64,000 nt of DNA from NCBI GenBank assembly GCA_026874595.1, contig CM049306.1:73095642-73159641 (forward strand), written 5' to 3'. Made by a program: the position numbers and the translations under genes. The notes beneath the pieces were generated by a model. It was not told the DNA's origin. It ran no database searches and saw nothing but the letters and a program-made list of their open reading frames with translations. Positions 56,801-59,699 of this stretch are shown one piece after another; the first letter of the stretch is position 1; each line of letters opens with the position of its first letter. The DNA comes from Sipunculus nudus (Eukaryota; Annelida; Sipuncula; Golfingiida; Sipunculidae).

Positions 56801-59247
56801 AGTCAGTCAGCTGAGCGTCATGACCCATATCACTTGTTACTTCTTCTCAAATGAGGTAGAATTTAATCTTCACATAGTGAAGGGGGAAATTACCAGCTAG
56901 AAATAAGCTTAAAGTCTTGCAATATTGAAGTCTTTTATTACAAACCCAGCTAAAAGAAGCTGTAAGTCTTGCAACACTGGAGTCATGTAATACAAACCAA
57001 ACTAAAAACAGCCTGCAAGACTAAATACTGCAGATTTATATATATATATATTATAAATACATATCAACCAACCCTTCTACATTTTAAACTGACATATTGT
57101 TATTTCATCTTTAACTGTTACTTTCAGCTGCTGAAGGTGAAAGACAGGTGTGTCAGTTCTTTGCGAGTGGCCGAAAATGTTTCCGTGGAATCAACTGTCC
57201 CTACCTGCATATCAGAGATTCAGGTAAAGAAGTTATGATGTTCAAGTTGATTGTTGAAAGTTAACTCAAAACATTTGCTTTCGGGTAGTATAGTTAAAAC
57301 TTTCTACAGATCTGACAGACAGACCTGTTTGATTTTCACCTTTAACTCTGTATGAAAATATTATGTTCATTACTTTATACATTACTTAAAAATTTTAAGG
57401 ATCTTTTAAACTACTTATACAATATACTGCGGGTGCCTTTTTATTAGTGAGGGTTTTAATTTTGAGATATTCGTGAATGTAACATAATCATGAATATGAA
57501 ACCCTAGGGAATAAGATGCCCCATCAACTAAGATGAACAAGAGGAGATTACTTCTATTAAATACCTATGGAAACAACCTATAGTCACAACCTTATATGTG
57601 CATGGTATCCAAACTGGCCCATGCATACAAGCATTAGTCATGGCCCATGCATACAAGCATTGGTCATGGCCCATGCATACAAGCATTGGTCATGGCCCAT
57701 GCATACAAGCATTGGTCATGGCCCATGTATACAAGCATAAGTCATGGCCCATGCATACAAGCATTGGTCATGGCCCATGCATACAAGCATTGGTCATGGC
57801 CCATGCATACAAGCATTGGTCATGGCCCATGCATACAAGCATTGGTCATGGCCCATGCATACAAGCATTGGTCATGGCCCATGCATACAAGCATTGGTCA
57901 TGGCCTGTGCATACAAGCATTGGTCATGGCCCATGCATACAAGCATTAGTCATGGCCTGTGCATACAAGCATTAGTCATGGCCCATGCATACAAGCATTG
58001 GTCATGGCCCATGCATACAAGCATTGGTCATGGCCTGTGCATACAAGCATTGGTCATGGCCCATGCATACAAGCATTAGTCATGGCCCATGCATACAAGC
58101 ATTAGTCATGGCCTGTGCATACAAGCATTAGTCATTGTAAAACACAAGGTAATCACATGAGATACATCGATAGAGACACCAGTCAAAGTGAATGACTTAA
58201 CGAGAAATGAGTGAGATATTGTCGGATTAATTCTGAATTTAAATCAATACAAATACTGCCATACTTAGATTTTAGAGGTTCTTTTGCAATCCATGAATAA
58301 AACCCTTGCGAAATGTTCAAAATGAAGAAATTGTGAAATTTCAGCCTTGCAAATATAAAGCCAACCACAGTATTCAACTTCAACATTTGCCTGTGGTATA
58401 GGACCTGTAGATCACCAGTCTCTGTCATTTTAAGAACTGTATTATGGTTTTGAAGAAGTTTTTTTATTGTATTGTAGTATATTATTAATTTTTTTTCAAT
58501 TTTCACTCATATCATATCTTCACTGTTTGCATCTCTCTGGTGAAAAAACATTGAAATGTAAGAAACATCATTTTACTACTACTATGTTAGCTTAGCTCTC
58601 CTTTTCACCTCCGTCATAGATGGGATGTATTATGTCATACCCATGGTCCATCTGTCCATTGTCTGTTAACTTTTATTGTCACCTCAATAACTTTAAGATT
58701 ATCTCACCAGAGTTTGATTATAGGCAATATCCAAGTATGTTTCATGAGGTCAAAGGTCACCAGGCTATTTTGTGGTGGTACCACAGTAACTTATGAGGAA
58801 AAAGATGTATAAAATATGAAAGTATAGCGCTCTACAAATATAAAGTGTCCCAAATTTCAGATTCCATTATTAGTTAAAGTCCATTTTTTCTCAACGGTAT
58901 ATTAAATATCAAATAAAATTTAGTATGACAGGTTCTCTGTCATCTTGAAATATTTTGAAGAAGAAAAGAGAAAAGTTTGAATTATTTAGATAAATGGGAC
59001 TGAAAACATTTTAGCAGGAAATGGACTGATTGAATTTAAAATGATTATTTTATAGGAGGACCTTCGATTGAGAGGAGACAGGTGTTTTGTACAAATGACT
59101 TGGAGCAGTCCCTGACTCCGCCAGAAGAGGGCAGCTGGGTCGCCTTGGAGATGTCAGCCATCTTTAACCCAGCCCACTTCTATGCTGTATTTCCATTTGG
59201 CACGGGTCCAATAGATGAACTGATCAACAAAGATTCACATGAAGATG
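5538..59247 (+). CDS. Multi-Tudor, CCCH zinc-finger protein (TDRD family), split gene, incomplete
   Basis: Seen: ten + strand exons (5538-5676, 5913-6630, 7077-7222, 7314-7349, 7871-8070, 8852-11319, 12406-12548, 13158-13316, 57128-57223, 59056-59247) all have AG/GT borders and join without a single phase conflict, giving about 1,432 codons. Domain order: helical N-terminal segment, acidic linker, extended Tudor 1 (WYRA and VLYIDYGN motifs), long Ser/Glu-rich linker, extended Tudor 2 (IYRA and VLYVDFGN), acidic segment, CCCH finger, start of Tudor 3. Known: Tudor proteins of this class bind methylarginine on PIWI proteins and build germ granules in the piRNA pathway. Inferred: a germline TDRD protein. 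The combination of several Tudors with one CCCH finger does not let me choose a specific vertebrate orthologue (RNF17, TDRD1 and TDRD12 types were considered). The 3' end is outside the window. Joining across the 43.8-kb intron rests on phase and on the Tudor-like sequence on both sides. Confidence 0.85.
5913..6630 (+). CDS. Tudor gene exon B: acidic/Ser-rich linker and first strand of Tudor 1
   Basis: 718 nt, acceptor GATAG, donor CA|GTAAGT, entering with two bases and leaving two, matching both neighbours. The first ~190 residues are low-complexity, rich in Ser, Asp, Lys, Gln and Thr, so probably disordered. The last ~45 residues (VLIEVIVTHVDSPSLFWLQP onward) match the opening of an extended Tudor domain, where a hydrophobic strand is followed by a V-x-SP-x-x-F/W pattern and a helix (IQTMVEKMQ). 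Confidence 0.88.
7077..7222 (+). CDS. Tudor gene exon C: Tudor 1 barrel, first half
   Basis: 146 nt, acceptor CTGAACAG, donor CAAG|GTCAGT; phases 2 to 1 fit. It encodes the start of the Tudor barrel: a Gly-Ala-Val-Val strand, then DDDWYRARVIRIF, the usual W-Y-R-A motif whose aromatic residue belongs to the methylarginine cage. The exon lies inside a longer open stretch that begins in intron sequence at 6874; that upstream part does not resemble protein and is excluded. Confidence 0.88.
7314..7349 (+). CDS. Tudor gene microexon D (36 nt), possibly alternatively spliced
   Basis: A strong T-rich tract ends in TTTTCATAG at 7313, and GAG|GTAGGT begins at 7350. The 36 nt between them read two bases, eleven codons (K A I M L A D G L D R), and one base, exactly fitting the phase left by exon C and required by exon E. 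Because the length is a multiple of three and the flanking phases agree, inclusion or skipping both keep the frame. It would add 12 residues to the loop between the second and third strands of Tudor 1. Transcript evidence is not available here. Confidence 0.65.
7469..7496. repeat. (TA)n microsatellite
   Basis: About 13 TA repeats in the intron between microexon D and exon E; a frame read through it gives an Ile-Tyr run of no meaning. Confidence 0.9.
7871..8070 (+). CDS. Tudor gene exon E: Tudor 1 barrel, second half
   Basis: 200 nt, acceptor CTGTTATTAG, donor AAG|GTAAAT, phase 1 to 0. It encodes VVDVLYIDYGNQE, the diagnostic Tudor strand with the D-Y-G-N signature, then a Leu/Pro-rich helix (LHQLFTAYPVYAFPCALAK) as in extended Tudor domains, where the barrel leads into the SN-like part. 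About 25 residues before the strand form an unusually long loop. Confidence 0.9.
8112..8200. mobile_element. Fragment of the same MITE as at 49.3 kb
   Basis: AAAGGTATGGTTGTCAGGCA, then a T run and CAGACTGTGGGCGGGCAA match the right part of the 49,294-49,572 element in reverse complement. It lies in the intron just after exon E. Confidence 0.6.
8322..8550 (+). mobile_element. Second tRNA-derived SINE, older copy
   Basis: GGCCTTGGTAGTCAAGGGGT opens a tRNA-like head with a degenerate B box (CAGGTTCCTTCCC), and the body contains TTTCTCCAGGTTCTCCAGTT, a string resembling the conserved body of mollusc/invertebrate SINEs. It ends in an A/T-rich tail near 8,540. No convincing target-site duplication. 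It lies in the intron between exons E and F and differs from the 43.9-kb SINE. Confidence 0.6.
8852..11319 (+). CDS. Tudor gene exon F: SN-like part of Tudor 1, disordered linker, Tudor 2
   Basis: A single 2,468-nt exon (822 codons plus two bases), acceptor TATTTTGCAG, donor TTAG|GTTTGT. The first ~120 residues complete the SN-like half of Tudor 1. From about 9,290 to 10,720 the protein is Ser/Thr/Glu/Asp-rich with many Gln and few hydrophobics, about 475 residues of likely disorder. From about 10,720 a second extended Tudor follows: FSFLISYVDSPGKFYVHLV, then KIYRAEIL and VLYVDFGNVDWI, then PRQAICCSLANI. The open frame begins at 8795, but those first 57 nt are intron. The donor is weak (GTTTGT), yet the phase match to exon G is exact. 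Confidence 0.93.
12406..12548 (+). CDS. Tudor gene exon G: end of Tudor 2
   Basis: 143 nt, acceptor TTATTTTAG, donor CAAG|GTAAGC, entering with one base and leaving one. It encodes NPLSLLVYDTSGEEDVFINE followed by QLIKQDMAA. The strand-turn-strand then I-N-x-x-L-I pattern is how the SN-like half of an extended Tudor usually closes (a VxLxD strand, then 'xxINxxLVxxGxA'). Confidence 0.9.
12945..13107. mobile_element. MITE of the GACCACC/GGTGGTC family, degraded
   Basis: The left end (ACAGTAGAAGCCTGCCTTGT, GACCACC) and the right end (GGTGGTTGTAATTGTGGGGT, TCCACTTTAGA) are imperfect inverted repeats resembling the 42,162 element. It ends about 50 nt before exon H of the Tudor gene. Confidence 0.6.
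13158..13316 (+). CDS. Tudor gene exon H: acidic segment
   Basis: 159 nt, acceptor CTTACTTGCAG, donor ATAT|GTGAGT; phases 1 to 1. The ~52 residues start with a very acidic stretch (EDDDVLDAEEEEM) and continue MDNWDPMADDYLSLRNSYLV, which looks conserved rather than low-complexity. No domain name is claimed. The following intron is 43.8 kb. Confidence 0.85.
13456..13910 (+). repeat. ~145-bp monomers with CACCATTGATTGACCAGT
   Basis: Begins near ATGTCCCTGCCCTTCC and GTCCATCCATC, then three units with CACCATTGATTGACCAGT, TTTTGAAGGGCT and AAGGTCACARATGTGATTTT (about 13,541, 13,682, 13,835). Confidence 0.65.
15000..15310 (+). repeat. Dispersed repeat, copy 1 (partner at 21,905-22,200)
   Basis: GTAGGCAATCAGATAATTGGG, CATATTGTGGTAAACAGC and CATATCCTGTATCGCCTACA, TGCTGCCTGCATCCTGTAAC match the second copy in the same order. 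Confidence 0.75.
15590..16215 (+). repeat. Dispersed GGTC-containing repeat, copy 1 (partner at 45,430-46,140)
   Basis: TCGTGGATTGGTCAAAAGAT, AATGGACAGATTTCTTTCAT, GGGGTCATCAACTTC and GTTCAAGGTCAAATTAGCCA occur in the same order in the other copy. Confidence 0.75.
17731..18020 (+). repeat. Hairpin-headed repeat (CACCTGTCATATGACGGGAG), copy 1
   Basis: Palindrome CCTGTCATATGACGGG, then ATACCCACCGTCCGTCCA, TGCGATAACTCA and AGGTCAAGGGTCACTAGGCT. A diverged copy with the same parts lies at 58,600-58,805. 16,980-17,730 and 18,020-19,380 show only scattered degenerate sequence. Confidence 0.75.
19386..19620 (+). repeat. Hairpin-headed repeat (ATCCCCCACG ... GGAATGGGGGA)
   Basis: A CCCCCA/TGGGGG stem with TCCGCGG in the loop, then GTCTGTCTGTTCTTCCGTCA and TGCGATAACTTCCCTAAATA. 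Extent to the right is uncertain. 19,620-20,515 has GGTC-like degenerate repeats only. Confidence 0.65.
20519..21250. mobile_element. Foldback/MITE-like element with long nested inverted repeats
   Basis: The left end (CTTCATATGTATGAG, then GCCAAAACACACTGGCGTGG near 20,543) is matched in reverse complement by the right end (CACCAGTGTGTTTTGGCCTT, CATACATGAAGG at 21,218-21,250). The motif CAAAACASACTKGCR occurs twice forward (20,545; 20,623) and twice reversed (ending near 21,160 and 21,232), so the arms are nested. The centre is (TA)n-rich (20,790-20,842). No coding capacity; the short frames at 20,516-20,746 and 20,996-21,246 are the arms read through. Confidence 0.8.
20790..20842. repeat. (TA)n microsatellite inside the foldback element
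   Basis: About 25 TA repeats with a short break at 20,817-20,822, at the centre of the inverted arms. Confidence 0.9.
21905..22200 (+). repeat. Dispersed repeat, copy 2 (partner at 15,000-15,310)
   Basis: GGTAGGCATTAGTATTGGGC, TTCCTGTATCACATACAAGT and TGCCTGCTATCCAGTAACCC correspond to the earlier copy; about 70-75% alike by eye. 21,250-21,900 and 22,200-22,600 show nothing recognisable. Confidence 0.7.
22973..23056. mobile_element. Short MITE-like remnant
   Basis: ACAGTGAAACTCCCCTAAGT at the left and GTCCTGTTTAGAGGAGTATT at the right form a loose inverted pair of the same CAGTGRAACC type. Only ~85 bp. Confidence 0.4.
23518..25240 (+). repeat. Five tandem ~340-bp units behind an AGCTCAGCTGAC head
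   Basis: After TTTTTTAGCTCAGCTGACTG, units with AACAGGGCACAAATCGTAAC, GGACCTAGAATCTTCATTCT, AGGTCTCTGTTACCCATATC and CAGACTGGTGGCACCACCTG repeat near 23,562, 23,900, 24,240, 24,580 and 24,915. Single related units lie at 52,980-53,250 and 56,330-56,560. Confidence 0.88.
25240..26570. other. Low-repeat segment with CpG-rich patch
   Basis: No family seen elsewhere in the window. 25,855-25,985 is much richer in C, G and CpG (CGCGCAGCGAGAGCCGCTTC) than its surroundings. On the minus strand an open stretch of about 40 codons there is bordered by TTTTGTAG and a possible GTAATT donor, but no protein family is recognised. Confidence 0.4.
26575..29218 (+). mobile_element. Head/tail element, complete copy (2.64 kb)
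   Basis: Head TTTTTTAGCTCAGCTGACTA forms a hairpin with CATCTGAGCTATAG; then GTCCGTCCATCTGTCCGTC. Two ~690-bp monomers start near 26,712 and 27,400 (ATGTTAGATGTCCCCAAGAT; GACTGCCTAATATCAAAACC). A ~1-kb AT-rich segment from about 28,190 ends in CAGCTGAGCGCCGTGACCCA, TAGGTCCCTTGTTT. No coding capacity, so non-autonomous if mobile. Mobility is inferred from copy number. Confidence 0.7.
29260..29870 (+). repeat. Tail copy and partial GGTGG-type repeat
   Basis: 29,275-29,575 is not clearly repetitive and contains CAAGATGGCGATCGGCAGGA; a tail (TCAGCTGAGAGTCATAACCC, ATGGGTCACTTG) sits at 29,577-29,614. 29,640-29,870 matches the right end of the 3,100-4,310 family (GATACGCGTAGTCGCTGGTG). Confidence 0.55.
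29891..31600 (+). mobile_element. Head/tail element copy, head plus two ~700-bp monomers
   Basis: Head at 29,891; monomers start near 29,955 and 30,650 and are very alike (both contain GAAAGATATTTGATCGCTTA-like and GTTGTATTCCCTTACATTGT-like strings). It ends in a C16 run (31,437-31,452) and CTGTTGACAGACCTG. No tail seen before the next head at 31,671. Confidence 0.7.
31671..36331 (+). mobile_element. Head/tail element copies, head at 31,671, tail at 36,331
   Basis: Head and TCCGTC run, monomers near 31,795 and 32,465, a C15 run at 33,195-33,209, a ~750-bp segment shared with 53,450-54,400 and 60,300-61,200, then a second set of monomers (33,965 and 34,540) and the same ~1-kb 3' segment as in the 26.6-kb element, ending CAGCTGAGCGTCGTGACCCA. 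Probably two elements, the second lacking its head. Confidence 0.65.
36332..38440. other. Mostly unique intron sequence, one stray tail
   Basis: A tail (TTCAGCTGAGCAATATGACC, CATGGGTCCCTTGTT) lies at 36,811-36,845. The rest, including the region before the GPCR, shows no repeat partner in the window. The + strand frame at 37,166-37,561 has no recognisable protein features. 37,940-38,440 may include the GPCR leader or promoter; no motif is decisive. Confidence 0.4.
38471..40135 (+). CDS. Class A (rhodopsin-like) G protein-coupled receptor, divergent
   Basis: Uninterrupted 554-codon frame from ATG 38471 (G at -3; the frame is open from 38441, where TAGCAG could also be an acceptor) to TGA 40133-40135. 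The ~95-residue N-terminus has N-glycosylation sites (NNS, NYS, NYT) and no clear signal peptide. Seven hydrophobic segments lie near residues 101-125, 135-157, 170-195, 213-236, 253-275, 304-328 and 341-361. TM2 has LCVAD, and TM4 ends LPLMGWN with a Cys soon after, the pattern of the lipid (S1P/LPA), cannabinoid and melanocortin group. Departures from consensus: DRY is replaced by DAL (residues 194-196), CWxP by CYLP, and NPxxY by MAPIY. The C-tail ends in 12-residue repeats. It lies wholly inside the Tudor gene's largest intron on the same strand. Ligand unknown; the subfamily is a guess. Confidence 0.9.
   Translation: MTTELILCRVLEIMTPPSFRLNLLEPTVNNKNNSHATQGQFLLTLTSDSPLKKAELLVSTIATVNTAGNYSEQTELVLSTGTEAYSLNYTKSPPDIPTGVTTGVIVLICVLGVCITLVNLVLLLAAHYATGGPSYTMIFIRSLCVADTLAGLYGVLKPVHIFLGKGIIKCFLAESILFTSVIACTFTQVCLSVDALSDLTRETGAERWMDKKTLVSLMTFLWNLAFIYGFLPLMGWNSNDMSCEFFQYFNPYYLLTVCSFLIACIIVVILLQFKISCASKDLQHFTDLPNDQRRQDTLKLLKLVVTIRIDLVILVICYLPLIVYMILHCKICVFAASELASSYVVIFVPLVLFKSLITALIHGVRMAPIYSVIFRCCGNLHPRSQAAQSNNTLCSHKANTKRVAFQINTLSTISEEVSKVESDGGVDNLAFSNPSLSEVDNMNRNFRRTFPRMTPKHRPSMFHVSRLYFEQSNHQANARIQADTSCQPNTRIQAGASCQPNTRIQAGASCHPNTRIQAGTSSQPDTSIQAGTSSQPNTRIQAGACYQPRKSSHL
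39893..40110 (+). repeat. 36-bp coding minisatellite in the GPCR C-tail
   Basis: About six tandem copies of a 36-bp unit encode QPNTRIQAGASC with small variants (Ala/Thr, Cys/Ser, Asn/Asp). The period is a multiple of three, so copy-number change keeps the receptor frame. The repeat is hydrophilic and Cys-bearing, at the cytoplasmic end of the receptor. Confidence 0.9.
40314..40319 (+). terminator. Candidate polyadenylation signal of the GPCR gene
   Basis: The first canonical AATAAA downstream of the stop codon, about 180 nt past it, followed by T/G-rich sequence. Position and motif only. Confidence 0.5.
40879..42125 (+). repeat. 43-bp satellite array with hairpin-forming units, about 29 copies
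   Basis: The unit starts CAGTTACAGCTGCTGATCAT and continues TTAAAGTCCGCTCATGATCA plus AAA. Inside each unit TGATCAT and ATGATCA are reverse complements separated by 13 nt, so most units can fold into a 7-bp stem. Most units carry the E-box CAGCTG. Copies differ by a few bases (TCCGCT, TCTGCC, TCCACT) and there is one local insertion near 41,730. It lies between the GPCR and a MITE. Confidence 0.95.
42162..42341. mobile_element. MITE with ~30-bp imperfect inverted ends (pogo-like termini)
   Basis: Starts ACAGTGGAACCTGTCTTAAA then GACCACCTGT; ends ACAGGTGGTCTTATAACACA then GGTTTCA, the inverted copy. The CAGTGGAACCT start resembles pogo/Tigger-type termini (inference). About 180 bp, non-coding; it directly follows the 43-bp satellite. 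Confidence 0.75.
42345..43860. other. Unique AT-rich intron sequence
   Basis: No repeat partner, exon-like segment or RNA gene recognised. 44,390-45,240, likewise, shows nothing definite. Confidence 0.4.
43880..44201 (+). mobile_element. tRNA-derived SINE, full length, with perfect target-site duplication
   Basis: The head (43,883 on) has a tRNA-like promoter: TAGCTCAGGGATAGAGC (A box) and AGTTCGAATCTC (B box). An unrelated body follows, then an A/C-rich tail (CCCAAAAAAAAACAAAC). The element is bordered by an identical 18-bp direct repeat, AAAAACAATTTGATCATG, at 43,862-43,879 and 44,202-44,219, the mark of LINE-driven insertion. The anticodon arm does not pair well, so it is not a working tRNA gene. 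Confidence 0.9.
44246..44390. mobile_element. MITE fragment, GTGGTC/CAGTCAAACC family
   Basis: CAGTCAAACCTTGAAATCAA opens the segment; TCAAGGTGGTTGTCTTAGCA and TAGGCAAGGTTTTACTAG follow, giving partly inverted ends. It follows the SINE's second duplication by ~25 bp. Confidence 0.45.
45240..46140 (+). repeat. Dispersed GGTC-containing repeat, copy 2, interrupted by the LINE
   Basis: GTATCCCTAGACTGAAAGTC opens a hairpin-like head similar to the one at 5,708. From 45,430 it matches 15,590-16,215 (CATGGATTGGTCTGAAAATT; AATGGACAGATTTCTTAATG; TTCAAGGTCAAATCAGC). The same kind of sequence (CTTCAAGGTCAGATCTGCAG) resumes at about 47,145 past the LINE. A further piece is at 51,545-51,700. Confidence 0.7.
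46146..47135 (+). pseudogene. 5'-truncated non-LTR retrotransposon (LINE, CR1/L2-like) with broken reverse transcriptase
   Basis: Translation from about 46,148 gives the C-terminal part of a reverse transcriptase: KLIKYADDTALIS contains the catalytic YADD box, then a one-base frameshift near 46,222, then a frame (46,265-46,711) with ELNVRKTKE, QYKYLGTIID and ITNWFGN, all typical of the RT thumb region. A second frameshift near 46,700 leads to RADSTHELSCFYDTLRSGKR and FIPTSIRLLN, the usual end of such ORFs. The 3' end has GATGAATAAAGGCTTATCTA. The 5' portion (endonuclease and most fingers/palm) is missing. It is inserted within a GGTC-rich repeat that resumes at about 47,145. Confidence 0.88.
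47145..49290. other. Intron sequence with a repeat remnant and a C run
   Basis: 47,145-47,210 continues the interrupted repeat. The rest is without recognised genes; a C-rich run is at 48,687-48,703. The short frames are not supported as coding. Confidence 0.4.
49294..49572. mobile_element. MITE with ~22-bp terminal inverted repeats
   Basis: The left end AAAGGTATGGTGCACAGGCA and the right end (AGTGCCTGAGAACCATACTT) are inverted copies of each other. About 280 bp, AT-rich, non-coding. The right end is followed by T and G homopolymers. Confidence 0.75.
49580..52630. other. Intron sequence, no genes recognised
   Basis: Contains a C run (51,519-51,530), a G run (51,777-51,785), and the repeat piece at 51,545-51,700. 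50,200-51,250 looks unique and less AT-rich. No domain is seen in any open frame. Confidence 0.4.
52637..53253 (+). repeat. Two AGCTCAGC heads and one 340-bp unit
   Basis: Heads at 52,637 (diverged: AGCTCAGCGTACCTGAGC) and 52,890; the second is followed by CTGTCTGTCCATCCGTTAAC and a unit like those at 23.5-25.2 kb. Confidence 0.75.
53254..55258 (+). mobile_element. Head/tail element copy, rearranged, two tails
   Basis: Head at 53,254 jumps directly into the middle of a monomer (internal deletion). A C14 run is at 53,627-53,640. The segment shared with 33.0-33.95 kb follows, and a tail at 54,615-54,650 (AAGCTGGGCGCCGTGACCCA). A second 3' segment (54,650-55,225) like 28.6-29.2 kb ends with another tail at 55,225-55,258. 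Confidence 0.7.
55287..56838 (+). mobile_element. Head/tail element copy of mixed composition
   Basis: A head with changes (AGCTCCGCTGAC) is followed by one ~690-type monomer (55,400-55,640), a GGCGCC-type block (55,715-56,295), a 340-type unit with a C18 run (56,445-56,462), and a tail at 56,806-56,838 (CAGCTGAGCGTCATGACCCA). Three monomer families lie between one head and one tail. Confidence 0.65.
57128..57223 (+). CDS. Tudor gene exon I: CCCH zinc finger
   Basis: 96 nt, acceptor TACTTTCAG, donor TTCAG|GTAAAG, phases 1 to 1. It encodes CQFFASGRKCFRGINCPYLH, a textbook C-x8-C-x5-C-x3-H zinc finger with the basic and aromatic residues of RNA-binding fingers. Known: CCCH fingers typically bind single-stranded RNA. 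In Tudor proteins of the Yb/TDRD12 group a zinc finger precedes the C-terminal Tudor, as it does here. The longer open frame at 56969-57238 is a different reading frame and is not the coding frame. Confidence 0.85.
57617..58136 (+). repeat. 26-bp minisatellite, 20 copies, inside a Tudor-gene intron
   Basis: The unit is GGCCCATGCATACAAGCATT plus GGTCAT; 20 units fill 520 bp almost exactly. Two variable sites distinguish units: ATTGGT or ATTAGT, and CCCATG or CCTGTG. It sits between the CCCH exon and exon J. Because 26 is not a multiple of three and the ATTGGT unit has no stop triplet, long frames appear in all three forward frames; I treat these as artefacts. Confidence 0.95.
58600..58805 (+). 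repeat. Hairpin-headed repeat (CACCTCCGTCATAGATGGGA), copy 2
   Basis: Same order as 17,731: hairpin, ATACCCATGGTCCATCTGTC, AACTTTTATTGTCACC, GGTCAAAGGTCACCAGGCTA. Confidence 0.7.
59056..59247 (+). CDS. Tudor gene exon J: start of a third Tudor domain
   Basis: 192 nt, acceptor ATTTTATAG, donor GATG|GTGTGT, phases 1 to 1. It encodes a linker and then GSWVALEMSAIFNPAHFYAV with FPFG, matching the first strand and the P-x-x-FY pattern that opens an extended Tudor domain. The barrel itself (W/YRA and DYGN motifs) should lie in later exons; I found none between 59,248 and 64,000, so the gene should continue past the window. Confidence 0.82.
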
Positions 59248-59257
59248 GTGTGTTTAT

Positions 59258-59430
59258 TATTATTGACACATGTACAAACGTTTTGACACATGTACAAACA
59301 TGTTGACACATGTACAAACATGTTGACATATGTACTATATATACTCATATACAGATTTATTGACACATCTACAAACATACTAACACATATAGATGTCACT
59401 GTTGACACATGTACAAACATAAATAAAATG
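59258..59430 (+). repeat. TTGACACATGTACAAACA tandem repeats
   Basis: About seven imperfect ~18-20 bp units starting 10 bp after the donor of exon J; units contain the palindrome ACATGT. Confidence 0.85.
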
Positions 59431-59699
59431 GAATTTGAATTTTCACATATTTAAACTGAATTTCTTTTAAACATTTTGAACTCATTCATTGTTTTATGTT
59501 AAAAATAAAGCCAGTATTTATCAATTCTTAATTTACCTATTTCTCGTGTAATTTTCCTCTAACAATATACCTTACGGAACATCGTGACATGATATTTAAG
59601 TAATGTAAATATTAATAAAAATTCTGATTATAAGCAGTCCATTCTTCTTTTGTTCCATGCTGGCACAAAACACCAACCTTAGACTTGTGTACACCAAAT

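Noticed and set aside
57598-58079. Three long overlapping + strand frames encoding a perfect 26-residue repeat
   Set aside because: They are the 26-bp minisatellite read in three frames; a period not divisible by three yields the same peptide in each frame. No splice sites link them in phase to the Tudor exons.
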